The position numbers were made by a program, and so were the translations under genes. A stretch of DNA of 64,000 bases from Melioribacteraceae bacterium (GTDB lineage: Bacteria > Bacteroidota > Ignavibacteria > Ignavibacteriales > Melioribacteraceae), in contig JALVFE010000023.1 of the NCBI GenBank assembly GCA_027030245.1, forward strand, positions 21,672 through 85,671, read 5' to 3'. The notes under the pieces were generated by a model, which was given only the letters and a program-made list of their open reading frames with translations, searched no databases and was not told the DNA's origin. Numbering within the stretch: the first letter of the stretch is position 1; each line of letters opens with the position of its first letter. This document shows positions 35,882 to 44,670 of the stretch, piece after piece.

Positions 35882-36789
35882 TTTTCAAAAAATTCCGTTT
35901 CAATTAATTGCTTTGCTGTTTCGTAATCGGCTCCTTCAATCCTATTGATTTTCACCCCTTCCCTTTCCATTTTCCTGAACCACGTCATTTGACGTTTGGC
36001 AAATTTATAAATTGCGGTGCTCAATTTCTGAAATAAATCGTTATAGTTAATTTCCTTTTGCAAATACATTGAAACATATTTGTATTCCAATCCGAACGCG
36101 CGGAGTTTTTCATGGGTAATTCCTTCTGCAAGCAAATTTTCCACTTCCTCGATCATTCCCCCCTTCAATCTCCTTTCGAGTCTTTCTTCTATACGTTTAC
36201 GTAAAATTTTGTTTTCTACTTTAATACCGATAACGAGTGAGCTTACCCGCCGTTTTTCGTCCGTTAAGTTTGCCGGGCGCTTCTCCGCTATAATTATTGC
36301 TTTAACCAGCCGGTCGATATTTTGAAGATCGGTTTTGTTGTGTAAATTCGGATTCAAGCTCAGTAATTTTTTTCGCAAAGTTTCAATATCGATTTTCTTT
36401 AATTCGGCAATTCTTTTTTCGTCGAATTCAACTTCGGGTAAATTATAGCCTTGTAAAACGGAGCTTAAATACAATCCGGTTCCACCGACAAGAAACGGGA
36501 TTTTCCCTTTGGAAATTATTTCGTTGAAAGCTTCGAAAAATTTTTTTTGAAATAAAAAGAGATTAAATTCTTCAGCCGGTTCAACCAAATCGATTAGATG
36601 ATAACGGATTTGTTTCCCTTTGTAAAAATATTCGGATAAATCTTTACCCGTTCCAATATCCATTCGTTTATAAACTTGGCGGGAATCGGCAGAGATTATT
36701 TCACCGTTAAACCGGTATGCAAGCTTAACGGCAAGTTGGGTTTTACCAACGGCAGTCGGACCCAAAACGGTTATAAGCTGATACCGCAT
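35878..36789 (-). CDS. miaA: tRNA dimethylallyltransferase
   Basis: Adds an isopentenyl group to A37 of tRNAs that read codons starting with U. The 303 residues include the P-loop LGPTAVGKTQLA, the SADSRQVYKRMDIGTGK motif, GGTGLYLSSVL and the C-terminal AKRQMTWFRK. It uses dimethylallyl diphosphate, an end product of the MEP pathway whose dxr gene is also in this window. It sits 8 bp downstream of the sensor-kinase-like gene. Confidence 0.96.
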   Translation of the reverse strand: MRYQLITVLGPTAVGKTQLAVKLAYRFNGEIISADSRQVYKRMDIGTGKDLSEYFYKGKQIRYHLIDLVEPAEEFNLFLFQKKFFEAFNEIISKGKIPFLVGGTGLYLSSVLQGYNLPEVEFDEKRIAELKKIDIETLRKKLLSLNPNLHNKTDLQNIDRLVKAIIIAEKRPANLTDEKRRVSSLVIGIKVENKILRKRIEERLERRLKGGMIEEVENLLAEGITHEKLRAFGLEYKYVSMYLQKEINYNDLFQKLSTAIYKFAKRQMTWFRKMEREGVKINRIEGADYETAKQLIETEFFEK

Positions 36790-36797
36790 TTAGAATA

Positions 36798-38945
36798 TCA
36801 ATCATTCTGCGAGGCAAGAGGCAAAACAATAGTAACGGTTGTTCCTTCGCCGGGCGCTGCGTCAATAGAAATTGTTCCGCCGTGGTCTTCCACGATTTTC
36901 TTTGCAATCGACAGACCCAAACCGGAACTGCTGGGTTTGTTAAAAGACACAAGCGGTTCAAACACTTTCGGTAAGTTTTCTTTTTCTATTCCAACGCCTT
37001 TATCTTCAAAGGAAATAGCAACCTTATCGGTCATGTGTTTTGTGGTAAGCCAAATATTTCCTCCGTCAGGCAGCGCTTCAACCGCGTTTTTCAAAATGTG
37101 GTAAAAGCTTTGGTAAAATTCTTTGGAATCTACTTTAATGAAAGCATCTTTATCCAAATCTTTTACGAGTGTGCAATTTTTTGCGCGCAAGAACGGTTCT
37201 ATTTTATTGGAATAATCATTTATCAAATCATTTAAATTTAACACTTCCTTTCTCAAAATAAAATTTCCTTCCGTAAAGCTGGAAGTGGTCATAACTAAAT
37301 CGGAGACTTGATTTAATTGTTCTACAAGCATATCGACTACTTGTTTCGCATCTTTGGGCAATTGTTTTTTACTTAAATGTTCGGCATATCTTTTGCTAAC
37401 AAGGATAGGTTTCTTTAAGTCTTGCCCGATAAAGCTTCCCATTTTACCAAGCGAAGATTCACGCTCTGCTTCCAGAAGTCTTTCAACAAGCGATGCGTTT
37501 TCAAGGGCAATAGCTGCATGATTAGACAAAGCGCTTAAAAACCATTCGTCCTCTTCGGAAAATTTTCCGTTCATGCTGTTTAGCAATTGTAGTACTCCTA
37601 CTATCTCCTCGCGTTTGTTCCGTATGGGAAAACAAAGCATGGATTTTGTTTCGTAACCACTTTCTTTATCGACCGAAGGGTTGAACCGTGGATCTCCATG
37701 GACATCTTCCAAATTAACCGTTTCGCCGTGTTCGGCTACCCATCCGGCAATACCTTCGCCGAACTTAAGTTTAATTTCCTTAACACCTTCTCCAGTGAGT
37801 ACCTTCGACCAAAGTTCGTTGTTATCTTTATTAACCAAATAAAGTGTACCTCTATCGGCATTCGTCAAATCCAGAGCAACGTCCACAATATTTTTTAACA
37901 CATCGTCCAATTTAATATTCGAATTAACCAATTGCGCGGCCTTGATTATCATTTCAAATTTTTCATTTGTCATTGTAGGTCCTCCTTCGCGGGTTTTAAA
38001 TTCGTTTTCGGAAGCGAGACTTTCTTCAACTTGGGAATGGTCCACCAAATCATCCGAAGGTTCATTTTCTTCATGTTTTTCCAAATCGTCCAACAAATTT
38101 TCAACTTCGTTTACATCAGATAAATTTTCGTTTGAAAAATCTTCCTTGCTATCTTCATTTTCAATATTATTGTTTTCATCGTTCATTTCATTTTCCTCTT
38201 GTAAATTTCCGGAAAACACATTGGAGCCGGAGGATTCTTCGACCATTTCTTTTGCGGCGTTAATTAACTTTTCTTCCAAGAATTCGTCGTCGTCCAAATC
38301 ATCCAATGTTTCGTCTTCGTCCTTCAATTCTCCTATTTTTTCGGCGATGCTTTCCGAAATGTCCATATCTGTTTCGGAGAGTTCTTTTTCCAAAAGTTGA
38401 TCTTCAACGATTTCATCAACAAAGTCTTCCGATTCCAACGGTTCCATTTCAACATCCGCTACTACCGTTTCGTTATCTTCTATTGCTTCATCAAGAAAAT
38501 TTTCCACAAGTTTTTCGTCGACAAATTCCTCAACGTAATTCGAATCATCAACGGGGGTGTTGATTGACAAATTAATAGCAATTGTGTGATCTATATCTAT
38601 TAATTTTTGAACTTCGGATCTGCTGAGTTTAATGAGATAAGAATCCGCTATTGCAACGGCTGTTGTTTCTCTTTCGGTTTCCTGTAAAAATTCTTCCTCT
38701 CCGAAAAATTCGTTGGGACCGAAAACATTCGATATGGTTTTCTCTACATTTTTCCTTCTTAAAACATTAACCTCTCCGCCTACCACAAGATAAATTCCTT
38801 CCGTGCGATCTTCTTCTTTGTACAAAATTTCGCCCTCTTGCAAAGTAACTATTTCACCGTTGATCTCACTTAAATCGAATTTGGATAAGTCGACGTTTTC
38901 GAAAAGTTTGTTGCTCGCCAGCGCGTTTAATAATTGATTTTCCAT
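36798..38945 (-). CDS. cNMP-like / acidic linker / GAF / degenerate histidine-kinase protein
   Basis: A 715-residue cytoplasmic protein. Residues 1 to about 125 are a cyclic-nucleotide-binding-like domain colinear with that of the giant coiled-coil protein (shared NQL, SN.LF, GEVN.L.RK, NEFFG..EF, TAVA..DSYL). Residues of about 130-325 are a very acidic, low-complexity linker. A GAF domain (about 330-485) contains ADRGTLYLV and FGEGIAGWVAEHGE. The dimerisation helix reads GSFIGQDLKKPI, with Gln508 where kinases have His. The ATPase is intact: N-box ILKNAVEAL (Asn620), FEDKGVGI and GLGLSI. It therefore cannot be a normal autophosphorylating kinase. It is first in an operon with miaA, the SDR and the HAD gene. 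Confidence 0.88.
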   Translation of the reverse strand: MENQLLNALASNKLFENVDLSKFDLSEINGEIVTLQEGEILYKEEDRTEGIYLVVGGEVNVLRRKNVEKTISNVFGPNEFFGEEEFLQETERETTAVAIADSYLIKLSRSEVQKLIDIDHTIAINLSINTPVDDSNYVEEFVDEKLVENFLDEAIEDNETVVADVEMEPLESEDFVDEIVEDQLLEKELSETDMDISESIAEKIGELKDEDETLDDLDDDEFLEEKLINAAKEMVEESSGSNVFSGNLQEENEMNDENNNIENEDSKEDFSNENLSDVNEVENLLDDLEKHEENEPSDDLVDHSQVEESLASENEFKTREGGPTMTNEKFEMIIKAAQLVNSNIKLDDVLKNIVDVALDLTNADRGTLYLVNKDNNELWSKVLTGEGVKEIKLKFGEGIAGWVAEHGETVNLEDVHGDPRFNPSVDKESGYETKSMLCFPIRNKREEIVGVLQLLNSMNGKFSEEDEWFLSALSNHAAIALENASLVERLLEAERESSLGKMGSFIGQDLKKPILVSKRYAEHLSKKQLPKDAKQVVDMLVEQLNQVSDLVMTTSSFTEGNFILRKEVLNLNDLINDYSNKIEPFLRAKNCTLVKDLDKDAFIKVDSKEFYQSFYHILKNAVEALPDGGNIWLTTKHMTDKVAISFEDKGVGIEKENLPKVFEPLVSFNKPSSSGLGLSIAKKIVEDHGGTISIDAAPGEGTTVTIVLPLASQND

Positions 38946-39310
38946 TTGACTTGTATTTACTTGTTAATACCCCGCAAAAATACTGAACCGTACTTTTACT
39001 CAAAAGCTTATTAATTATTCTTAAATTTGATTATTTATAACTTAAAACGCAAGAAAAAACAAAAATTTGGAATAAATCTTATAACCTGACACGGACTAAC
39101 CGTCCTGTTTTGGAACAATCAAAATATTCTTGCGACCAAAGAAAACATTGGTTTCAAAAACGTTTTACATGTGTTGGCAAATTATTTTACAACCATAAAA
39201 AACGCATGAATGGAAATATATGCTTTATTATGTTAAATTTGGTCTCGTTTTTAAATTACTTTTGTAAAAACCCATATTGAATCTTTTTTTTATAACCATC
39301 ATCAAATTTA
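38946..39310. other. Divergent intergenic region, AT-rich, no gene
   Basis: 365 bp between the kinase-like gene and the ECF sigma factor gene. It must hold both promoters. I see no strong palindrome, no tRNA and no ORF. The sigma factor may recognise its own promoter here, but I cannot assign one. Confidence 0.6.
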
Positions 39311-39871
39311 ATGAACGATCTGGAATTAATTGAAAAAGCGAAGAACGGGGATAATAAGGCTCTGACCGAACTTGTAAAAAGATACGAGCAAACGGTTTAT
39401 AACTTTGCGTTCAAAATTTGCAGAGACAAAGAGCGTGCCGAACATACGATGCAAGAAACATTTTTAAGTATGATTAAATCTTTGCATCAGTTCAGCGGTA
39501 ATTCAAAGTTCTCTACATGGCTTTATACAATTGTTTCAAATCATTGTTTGATGCTTGCACGTTCGCAAAAAGTGAGGGGTTTTACATCGCTTGAGGATGA
39601 CGACGGAATAATCGAAGAAAAAAACGTTGCCGATTGGAAAATTACCCCCGACAAAGTAACCGAGAATAACGAATTAAAGAAAATTTTGGACGACGCTATT
39701 AAAAAATTACCTTACGATTACAGAATTGTTTTTATGTTGAGGGACATCGAAGGATTTTCTACCGAGGAAACCGGAAAGATGACAAACCTTTCCATTCCGG
39801 CGGTTAAATCGCGTTTGCACAGAGCAAGGGCATTTTTAAGGAATGAGTTAAATGCAGCATTCCAAGAATAA
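39311..39871 (+). CDS. ECF-type RNA polymerase sigma factor
   Basis: A 186-residue group 4 sigma factor. Region 2 spans about 10-80 (ALTELVKRYEQTVYNFAFKI, FSTWLYTIVSNHCL) and region 4 about 120-180 (LPYDYRIVFMLRDIEGFS, then the recognition helix IPAVKSRLHRARAFLR). The next gene, a zinc-finger anti-sigma candidate, begins 20 bp before this one ends, so the two are translationally coupled and very likely partners. The regulon is unknown; the downstream OsmC gene hints at peroxide or thiol stress. Confidence 0.93.
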   Translation: MNDLELIEKAKNGDNKALTELVKRYEQTVYNFAFKICRDKERAEHTMQETFLSMIKSLHQFSGNSKFSTWLYTIVSNHCLMLARSQKVRGFTSLEDDDGIIEEKNVADWKITPDKVTENNELKKILDDAIKKLPYDYRIVFMLRDIEGFSTEETGKMTNLSIPAVKSRLHRARAFLRNELNAAFQE

Positions 39872-40115
39872 AAAAAATAAAATAACGTGCAAAGAGGTAA
39901 TGCATCATCTTTGCGAAACACTTGGCGAAGATCTCGAGTCGCCGAAGTGCGTGGAAATTAAGGATCATCTCGATAATTGCGAGAATTGCCGCAATTACTT
40001 CAAAACCATCGAATCCACAATTCAATTCTACAAACAGTATAATGTTCAATTACCGGAAGAAAGTCATAATAAATTATTAGACTTTCTCGGATTAAAAGAA
40101 GACGAAGACGAATAA
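39852..40115 (+). CDS. Small soluble zinc-finger anti-sigma factor (zf-HC2 / ZAS)
   Basis: An 87-residue protein with the ZAS signature HxxxCxxC in IKDHLDNCENCRNYF, plus an upstream CKEVMHHLC pair that could complete the metal site. No membrane segment follows, unlike many anti-sigmas, so it should be cytoplasmic like RsrA or ChrR, where zinc release on oxidation frees the sigma factor. It overlaps the ECF sigma gene by 20 bp. The role is inferred from motif and context. Confidence 0.85.
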   Translation: MQHSKNKKNKITCKEVMHHLCETLGEDLESPKCVEIKDHLDNCENCRNYFKTIESTIQFYKQYNVQLPEESHNKLLDFLGLKEDEDE

Positions 40116-40142
40116 ACATTTCATTTTTAACCGGAGATAAAA

Positions 40143-40580
40143 TTGTTAAAAGATTCATATACATACTCAACCAAATTACAATGGCAAGAAGGTTCGCTGG
40201 GAATTTTGCGTTCCGGCGGTTTTCCGGAACTGGAAGTTGCTTCGCCGACAGATTTTCCTTTCGGTGTGCCGGATACATGGACTCCGGAACATCTTTTCGT
40301 CGCTTCAGTTGAAATTTGTTTGATGACCACATTCACTGCCATCGCCAGAAATTCCAAAGTGAGCCTGGTTCATTATTCTTCTGCGGCAACGGGCAAAATG
40401 GAAAAAACGGATAACAAGTATATGTTCACCGAAATCGTAATCCGTCCGGTTGTTAAAGTTGAACTTGAAAAAGATTTGGAAAGAGCCGAACGCATTCTGT
40501 ATAAAGCAAAAAATATGTGCCTTATTTCAAATTCGATTAAAACTGAAGTGAAAATTGAACCCGAAATTTCATTGGGTTAA
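40143..40580 (+). CDS. OsmC-family peroxiredoxin-like protein
   Basis: A 145-residue OsmC/Ohr-fold protein, a class that reduces organic hydroperoxides with two cysteines. One Cys lies in the long helix FVASVEICLMTTFTAIA and the other in AKNMCLISNSI, the positions used in this family. The start is a TTG with GGAG 9 bp upstream. It begins 27 bp after the anti-sigma gene on the same strand, so it is probably in the sigma/anti-sigma operon and may be a target of the sigma factor. Confidence 0.82.
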   Translation: MLKDSYTYSTKLQWQEGSLGILRSGGFPELEVASPTDFPFGVPDTWTPEHLFVASVEICLMTTFTAIARNSKVSLVHYSSAATGKMEKTDNKYMFTEIVIRPVVKVELEKDLERAERILYKAKNMCLISNSIKTEVKIEPEISLG

Positions 40581-40581
40581 T

Positions 40582-40929
40582 TTAAATCAGATTTTCCCGC
40601 AAATGTTTGGGAAGTTTCTTTACCACCAAATTATAAGAGTTGTCGATCCAAACTTTTATCAACTTCTCCGGAATATCCGAATCAAGAAGTATGGTATTCC
40701 AGTGTTTTTTATTCATGTGGTAACCGGGTGAAACTCCTTCATAATCGTTCCGCAGCTCAAGTGCAAGTTCCGGTTCGCATTTTAAATTGATTGAATAGGG
40801 AAATTTCATGTTCAAAATGCAAAAAATTTTATTGTGGACTTTAATAACAAGCGAGTCTTCATCGAAAGGCATGCTTTCGTTAGCCGCTTTTTTAGATAAA
40901 CAATACTCCCTTACTTTTTCTAAATCCAC
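40582..40929 (-). CDS. MmcQ/YjbR family protein
   Basis: A 115-residue protein of the YjbR (CyaY-like fold) family. Recognisable parts are VREYCLSKKAANESMPFDED, KIFCILNMK and GYHMNKKHWNTILLDSDIP, where the lysine-histidine-tryptophan stretch is the best-conserved part. The family is called DNA-binding by fold similarity only. It converges on the OsmC gene with a 1-bp gap. Confidence 0.85.
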   Translation of the reverse strand: MDLEKVREYCLSKKAANESMPFDEDSLVIKVHNKIFCILNMKFPYSINLKCEPELALELRNDYEGVSPGYHMNKKHWNTILLDSDIPEKLIKVWIDNSYNLVVKKLPKHLRENLI

Positions 40930-41040
40930 TTTGAGCTTAATATTGTGTAAACATTTTCTTAGATTTATAGTTAAAATACCATAATTTCGTGAAACTAATT
41001 GCTACTAATTTTGTAATATAAAAAAACAAACGGTAAATAC

Positions 41041-43119
41041 ATGAGATTTTTAATAATTCTTCTTTTCATTTTCATCACAAGTTCCAGTTGCGATGTTAAG
41101 TCTTCCGAAACTTTAGCTGATGATACATCCGTTGAATTGGATACCAATAAAGTTCTCCAACCGAAGGAATACTTTCCTAAAATTGAAATGGTAATCACAA
41201 AAATCCTTTCGCGTTATCATTACAGAAACGTTCAAATAAACGATTCCCTTTCGGAAATTATATTCGACAATTACATAGATGCGCTCGATTATAATAAAAT
41301 GTATTTCCTTAAAACCGATGTGGAAAAATTCCGTAAATACCATGATAAAATTGACGATTTTCTTTACGACGGAGTACTCGATCCGCCTTACGAAATTTTT
41401 AATGTTTACAAAAAACGCTTGAATGAACGGATGGATTATGTTTTCGATCGGCTTAAAAAAGAATTTGATTTTACTATTGACGAATATTACGAACCCGACC
41501 GCTCGGAAAAAGATTGGGCAAGCACGGAAACGGAACTCAACGAACTTTGGCGAAAACGCTTGAAACACGAAGCGTTAAATTTAAAACTCACCGGAAAAGA
41601 GTGGGATAAAATCGTAGAAACTTTAACCAAACGCTATCAGAATTATCAAAAGGCTATTTTGCGTTACAAATCGGAAGATGTTTTCGATTTATTTATGAAC
41701 GTTTTTGCCAATGCAATCGATCCGCATACAGCTTACTTCTCGCCACGTGAATCGGAAAACTTCGATATCAGAATGAAACTCTCGCTCGAAGGAATCGGAG
41801 CTTTGCTACAGCAAGACGGCGATTACACAAAGGTAGTTAGAATTATTCCCGGCGGACCCGCATACAAAAGCGGTTTGTTACATCCGGACGATAAAATAGT
41901 TGCGGTCGGTCAAGGCGAAGACGGTGAATTGGTAGATGTAATCGGCTGGCGCATAGACGACGTTGTTCAGAAAATAAGAGGGAAAAAAGGAACAATAGTC
42001 CGTTTGGCAATTATAGAAGCGGGAAGCACGGCGGATGTTGCCACCGATACAATTTCTTTGGTTCGCGATAAAGTTAAACTTGAAGAGAGAGCAGCTAAAA
42101 AAGAGATTGTGGAAATAGAAGAAGAAGGAAGGAAATTCAAAATCGGTGTGATTAAAATTCCAAGTTTTTATATCGATTTCGAAGCGAAAAGAAAAGGTAT
42201 TGAAGATTACAGAAGCACCACACGAGACGTAAAGAAGCTATTGAACGAATTAAAAGACAGTGTCGATGCGGTTGTAATCGATTTACGAAATAACGGCGGC
42301 GGAGCGCTAGACGAAGCAATTTCGCTAACCGGATTATTCATTAAACTCGGTCCCGTTGTTCAAGTACGTAATTCCAACGGTAAAATAGATATCGGAAAAG
42401 ATACCGATCCGTCCATTGCTTACAGCGGTCCGCTCGGAGTTTTGGTTAACCGGTTCAGCGCTTCCGCATCGGAGATTTTTTCCGCAGCCATTCAAGATTA
42501 CGGCAGGGGTTTGGTTCTGGGCGAACAGACTTACGGGAAAGGAACAGTTCAAAATTTAATTGATTTGAAAAGATTTCTTCCCGCAATTGACGGAAAAGCA
42601 GGCGAATTGAAACTTACAATCGCTAAATTCTACCGGATTACCGGAAGCAGCACGCAAAACATGGGAGTAATTCCCGATATCAAATTCCCGACCCCAATCG
42701 ATCCTGACGAATTCGGCGAAAGTTCGAATCCGAGCGCATTGGAATGGGATAGGATTTCACCCACGCGATACACAAAATATGCCGACCTTTCCCCGTTCAT
42801 TCCGAAGCTGACGGAAGAACATGAACGCAGAATAAAAACCGAACCGGAATTTCAATACATTTTGGAAGATATTAAAGAGTACAAGGAAAACAAGAAAAAG
42901 AAAAAATATTCCTTGTTGGAAAGCGTTAGACGGGCGGAAAAAGAAAAAAACGACAAAAAGAAAAAAATGAGGGAAGAAGCCCGTAAAAAAATTCTTGGCA
43001 TTAGCGGCGATGACAAAGACAAGAAAAGACCAAAAAATCTAAAAATAGACGATCCGAATCTTGAAGAAACGGGACACGTAATGGCGGATTTTATTCTTTT
43101 GGAAAGCGAACAGCAATAA
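41041..43119 (+). CDS. prc: Tail-specific protease Prc/Tsp (S41 family), lipoprotein
   Basis: Periplasmic C-terminal processing protease of 692 residues that degrades or trims proteins from their tails. A signal peptide ends in a lipobox-like SSSC (Cys17). A helical N-terminal domain, a PDZ domain (IIPGGPAYKSGLLHPDDKIVAVG) and the S41 catalytic domain follow. The Ser-Lys dyad is in FSASASEIFSAAIQDYGRG and TYGKGTVQ. The Lys-rich C-terminal part (KENKKKKKYSLLESVRR) corresponds to the DUF3340 tail of Prc. It stands alone. Confidence 0.93.
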   Translation: MRFLIILLFIFITSSSCDVKSSETLADDTSVELDTNKVLQPKEYFPKIEMVITKILSRYHYRNVQINDSLSEIIFDNYIDALDYNKMYFLKTDVEKFRKYHDKIDDFLYDGVLDPPYEIFNVYKKRLNERMDYVFDRLKKEFDFTIDEYYEPDRSEKDWASTETELNELWRKRLKHEALNLKLTGKEWDKIVETLTKRYQNYQKAILRYKSEDVFDLFMNVFANAIDPHTAYFSPRESENFDIRMKLSLEGIGALLQQDGDYTKVVRIIPGGPAYKSGLLHPDDKIVAVGQGEDGELVDVIGWRIDDVVQKIRGKKGTIVRLAIIEAGSTADVATDTISLVRDKVKLEERAAKKEIVEIEEEGRKFKIGVIKIPSFYIDFEAKRKGIEDYRSTTRDVKKLLNELKDSVDAVVIDLRNNGGGALDEAISLTGLFIKLGPVVQVRNSNGKIDIGKDTDPSIAYSGPLGVLVNRFSASASEIFSAAIQDYGRGLVLGEQTYGKGTVQNLIDLKRFLPAIDGKAGELKLTIAKFYRITGSSTQNMGVIPDIKFPTPIDPDEFGESSNPSALEWDRISPTRYTKYADLSPFIPKLTEEHERRIKTEPEFQYILEDIKEYKENKKKKKYSLLESVRRAEKEKNDKKKKMREEARKKILGISGDDKDKKRPKNLKIDDPNLEETGHVMADFILLESEQQ

Positions 43120-43481
43120 AATCTTCCAATGAAAGATTTATATTGTCCGGATTTAGCAGACGGCGAAAACGCAAATGATCTAAAATTTTGATGCGTTGAC
43201 CAAAATCCTTATATGAAAATCTACGGGTTTTTCGATATCAAATCGAACAGTATTTTCTCAATATGATTCATCAAAACCGTTACATTTCTTTTTAAATAGC
43301 CAAAAACAGGCTGTTTTCCAAACTTTCTTTTTACAAAGCAACTGGCACTGAGCTTGTTAGCTTCATTTGAACGAATGTGATATAAATCACACAAAATATT
43401 AATTAGCTAAAAATTTATCCGGTTATTTCGATAGTGCGTAAAATTCACTTATTAAATTAATTCATATTCCAAGGAGTATTT
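43120..43481. other. Intergenic region upstream of the CRP-box lipoprotein
   Basis: 362 bp with no supported gene. It contains the CRP-type palindrome at 43376-43391 and a strong ribosome site, AAGGAG, at 43471-43476, five bases before the lipoprotein ATG. The long distance from prc suggests an independent promoter. Confidence 0.7.
43376..43391. promoter_or_regulatory. CRP/FNR-type operator, perfect arms
   Basis: TGTGAT-ATAA-ATCACA has both six-base arms identical to the CRP consensus, with the correct 4-bp spacer. It ends 90 bp before the lipoprotein start codon, a normal place for an activator site. No CRP-family regulator gene lies in the window. Confidence 0.65.
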
Positions 43482-44267
43482 ATGTTAAACAGAAAACTCG
43501 TTTTCTCACTATTTTTGTTTATTTCAACTCTGTTTTTAATTTCATGCGATAAGTTAGAAAATCCTTTAGATATCCAGCAAAACGGAAACGGAAATTCCGT
43601 TGTATCCAATAAAACAGGTCAACCTATTCCCCAAATTGGCGACGACGCTGAATTAGGCGGGGTTCTTTCAACAATAAAATTTGACGTGCAAGCCGCGGAA
43701 GGTTTACCTTCTGCAAGTGTTGTAATGGGATTTGCAAGTTTCGGTAACGAAGAAGATGCGGGAACCGTATCGGTAAACGGAAACGAGCTTGGGAAATCGG
43801 AATACGATGGAAAAGTTTATTATATGAGTCCAAGTCTCGGTAGTTTCGAAAGCTTATCGAATGTAGAATTCGACGGTTCGGAACATAATTGGGAAGTTTC
43901 GGGCGGCGGCGGAATATCCGCATTCAGCGCCGGTGTAGAAAGTCCCAGCGATTTTGAAGTATTAAGCCCTTCCGCAGATTCGGTAGTAAATAAAGCTGAG
44001 GGACTCGAAGTCAGCTGGTCGGGTCAATCCGATAACGAAAAAATGTTGTTTGTATTAGTCGGAATGGACGGAAATGCCGATCCTTATGTCAAGCAAGAAG
44101 TTCCAAACAACGGTTCATTCACAATTCCCGCTTCGGCATTAAGCGGCTTTAGCGGCAAAGTTCTTCTTCAAGTAGTAAAATATAAATATTCGTTTGCTGC
44201 AAGCGGCGGTAAACAATTTTTACTAATCTCCGAAGTTGTTAAATCCGTGCCGGTTACTCTTCAATAA
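43482..44267 (+). CDS. Hypothetical lipoprotein, beta-rich
   Basis: A 261-residue protein I do not recognise. It has a classic lipoprotein signal (FLISC, Cys22), then a Gly/Ser/Asn-rich, acidic mature part with very few Cys. The second half includes ESPSDFEVLSPSADSVVN and GLEVSWSGQSDNEKMLFVL, which resembles an Ig/FN3-like fold. Codon choice and the AAGGAG ribosome site suggest good expression. It is monocistronic, with a CRP-type box upstream and a strong terminator downstream, so it may be a conditionally expressed surface lipoprotein. Confidence 0.75.
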   Translation: MLNRKLVFSLFLFISTLFLISCDKLENPLDIQQNGNGNSVVSNKTGQPIPQIGDDAELGGVLSTIKFDVQAAEGLPSASVVMGFASFGNEEDAGTVSVNGNELGKSEYDGKVYYMSPSLGSFESLSNVEFDGSEHNWEVSGGGGISAFSAGVESPSDFEVLSPSADSVVNKAEGLEVSWSGQSDNEKMLFVLVGMDGNADPYVKQEVPNNGSFTIPASALSGFSGKVLLQVVKYKYSFAASGGKQFLLISEVVKSVPVTLQ

Positions 44268-44286
44268 AATTTAAATTACTTAATTT

Positions 44287-44321
44287 AAGCCGGTTTGTAC
44301 AAACGCAGACCGGCTTTTTTG
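44287..44321 (+). terminator. Rho-independent terminator of the lipoprotein gene
   Basis: Perfect 8-bp stem AAGCCGGT / ACCGGCTT with a 14-nt loop, running into TTTTTTG, 19 bp after the stop codon. Confidence 0.88.
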
Positions 44322-44670
44322 TTTATAAAATTTTTAATCACCAACGATAAGTATGCTTGTCTTAAAACTTAATTGTTGTAAAAGTTAATTGTCCGCATCC
44401 GTTTGGATTGGCAAAATCCGAAATCAATTCGTCAGTATGAAATCAAAACTATTTGTAAACTCAGGTTTCTTACAAACCGGGCTTCTAATTTTTCATTTCA
44501 ATTCATCCATAAAATTCGTAATTTGATTTTGTATCCGGTCGTTTTTTACTCTTCTCTTATCATAAGAAAATTCGGAACTCTTTATGGATTCAAACGTCAA
44601 ATTCGATAAATACTTTTTCCTTTAGAAAAATTTTGCTCTTAAATTAAAAAACAATTTTAGCGGAAAGACA
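44322..44670. other. Intergenic region before the M1 peptidase, nothing recognised
   Basis: About 350 bp of AT-rich DNA. A 68-codon open frame from 44403 has no ribosome site and no protein-like composition, so I do not call it. No repeat unit, tRNA or clear hairpin is visible. A possible ribosome site, GCGGAAAGACA, precedes the peptidase ATG. Confidence 0.6.

Noticed and set aside
38946..39310. Sigma-54-type promoter near TTGGCA at about 39174
   Set aside because: The matching -12 GC element is absent at the required distance.
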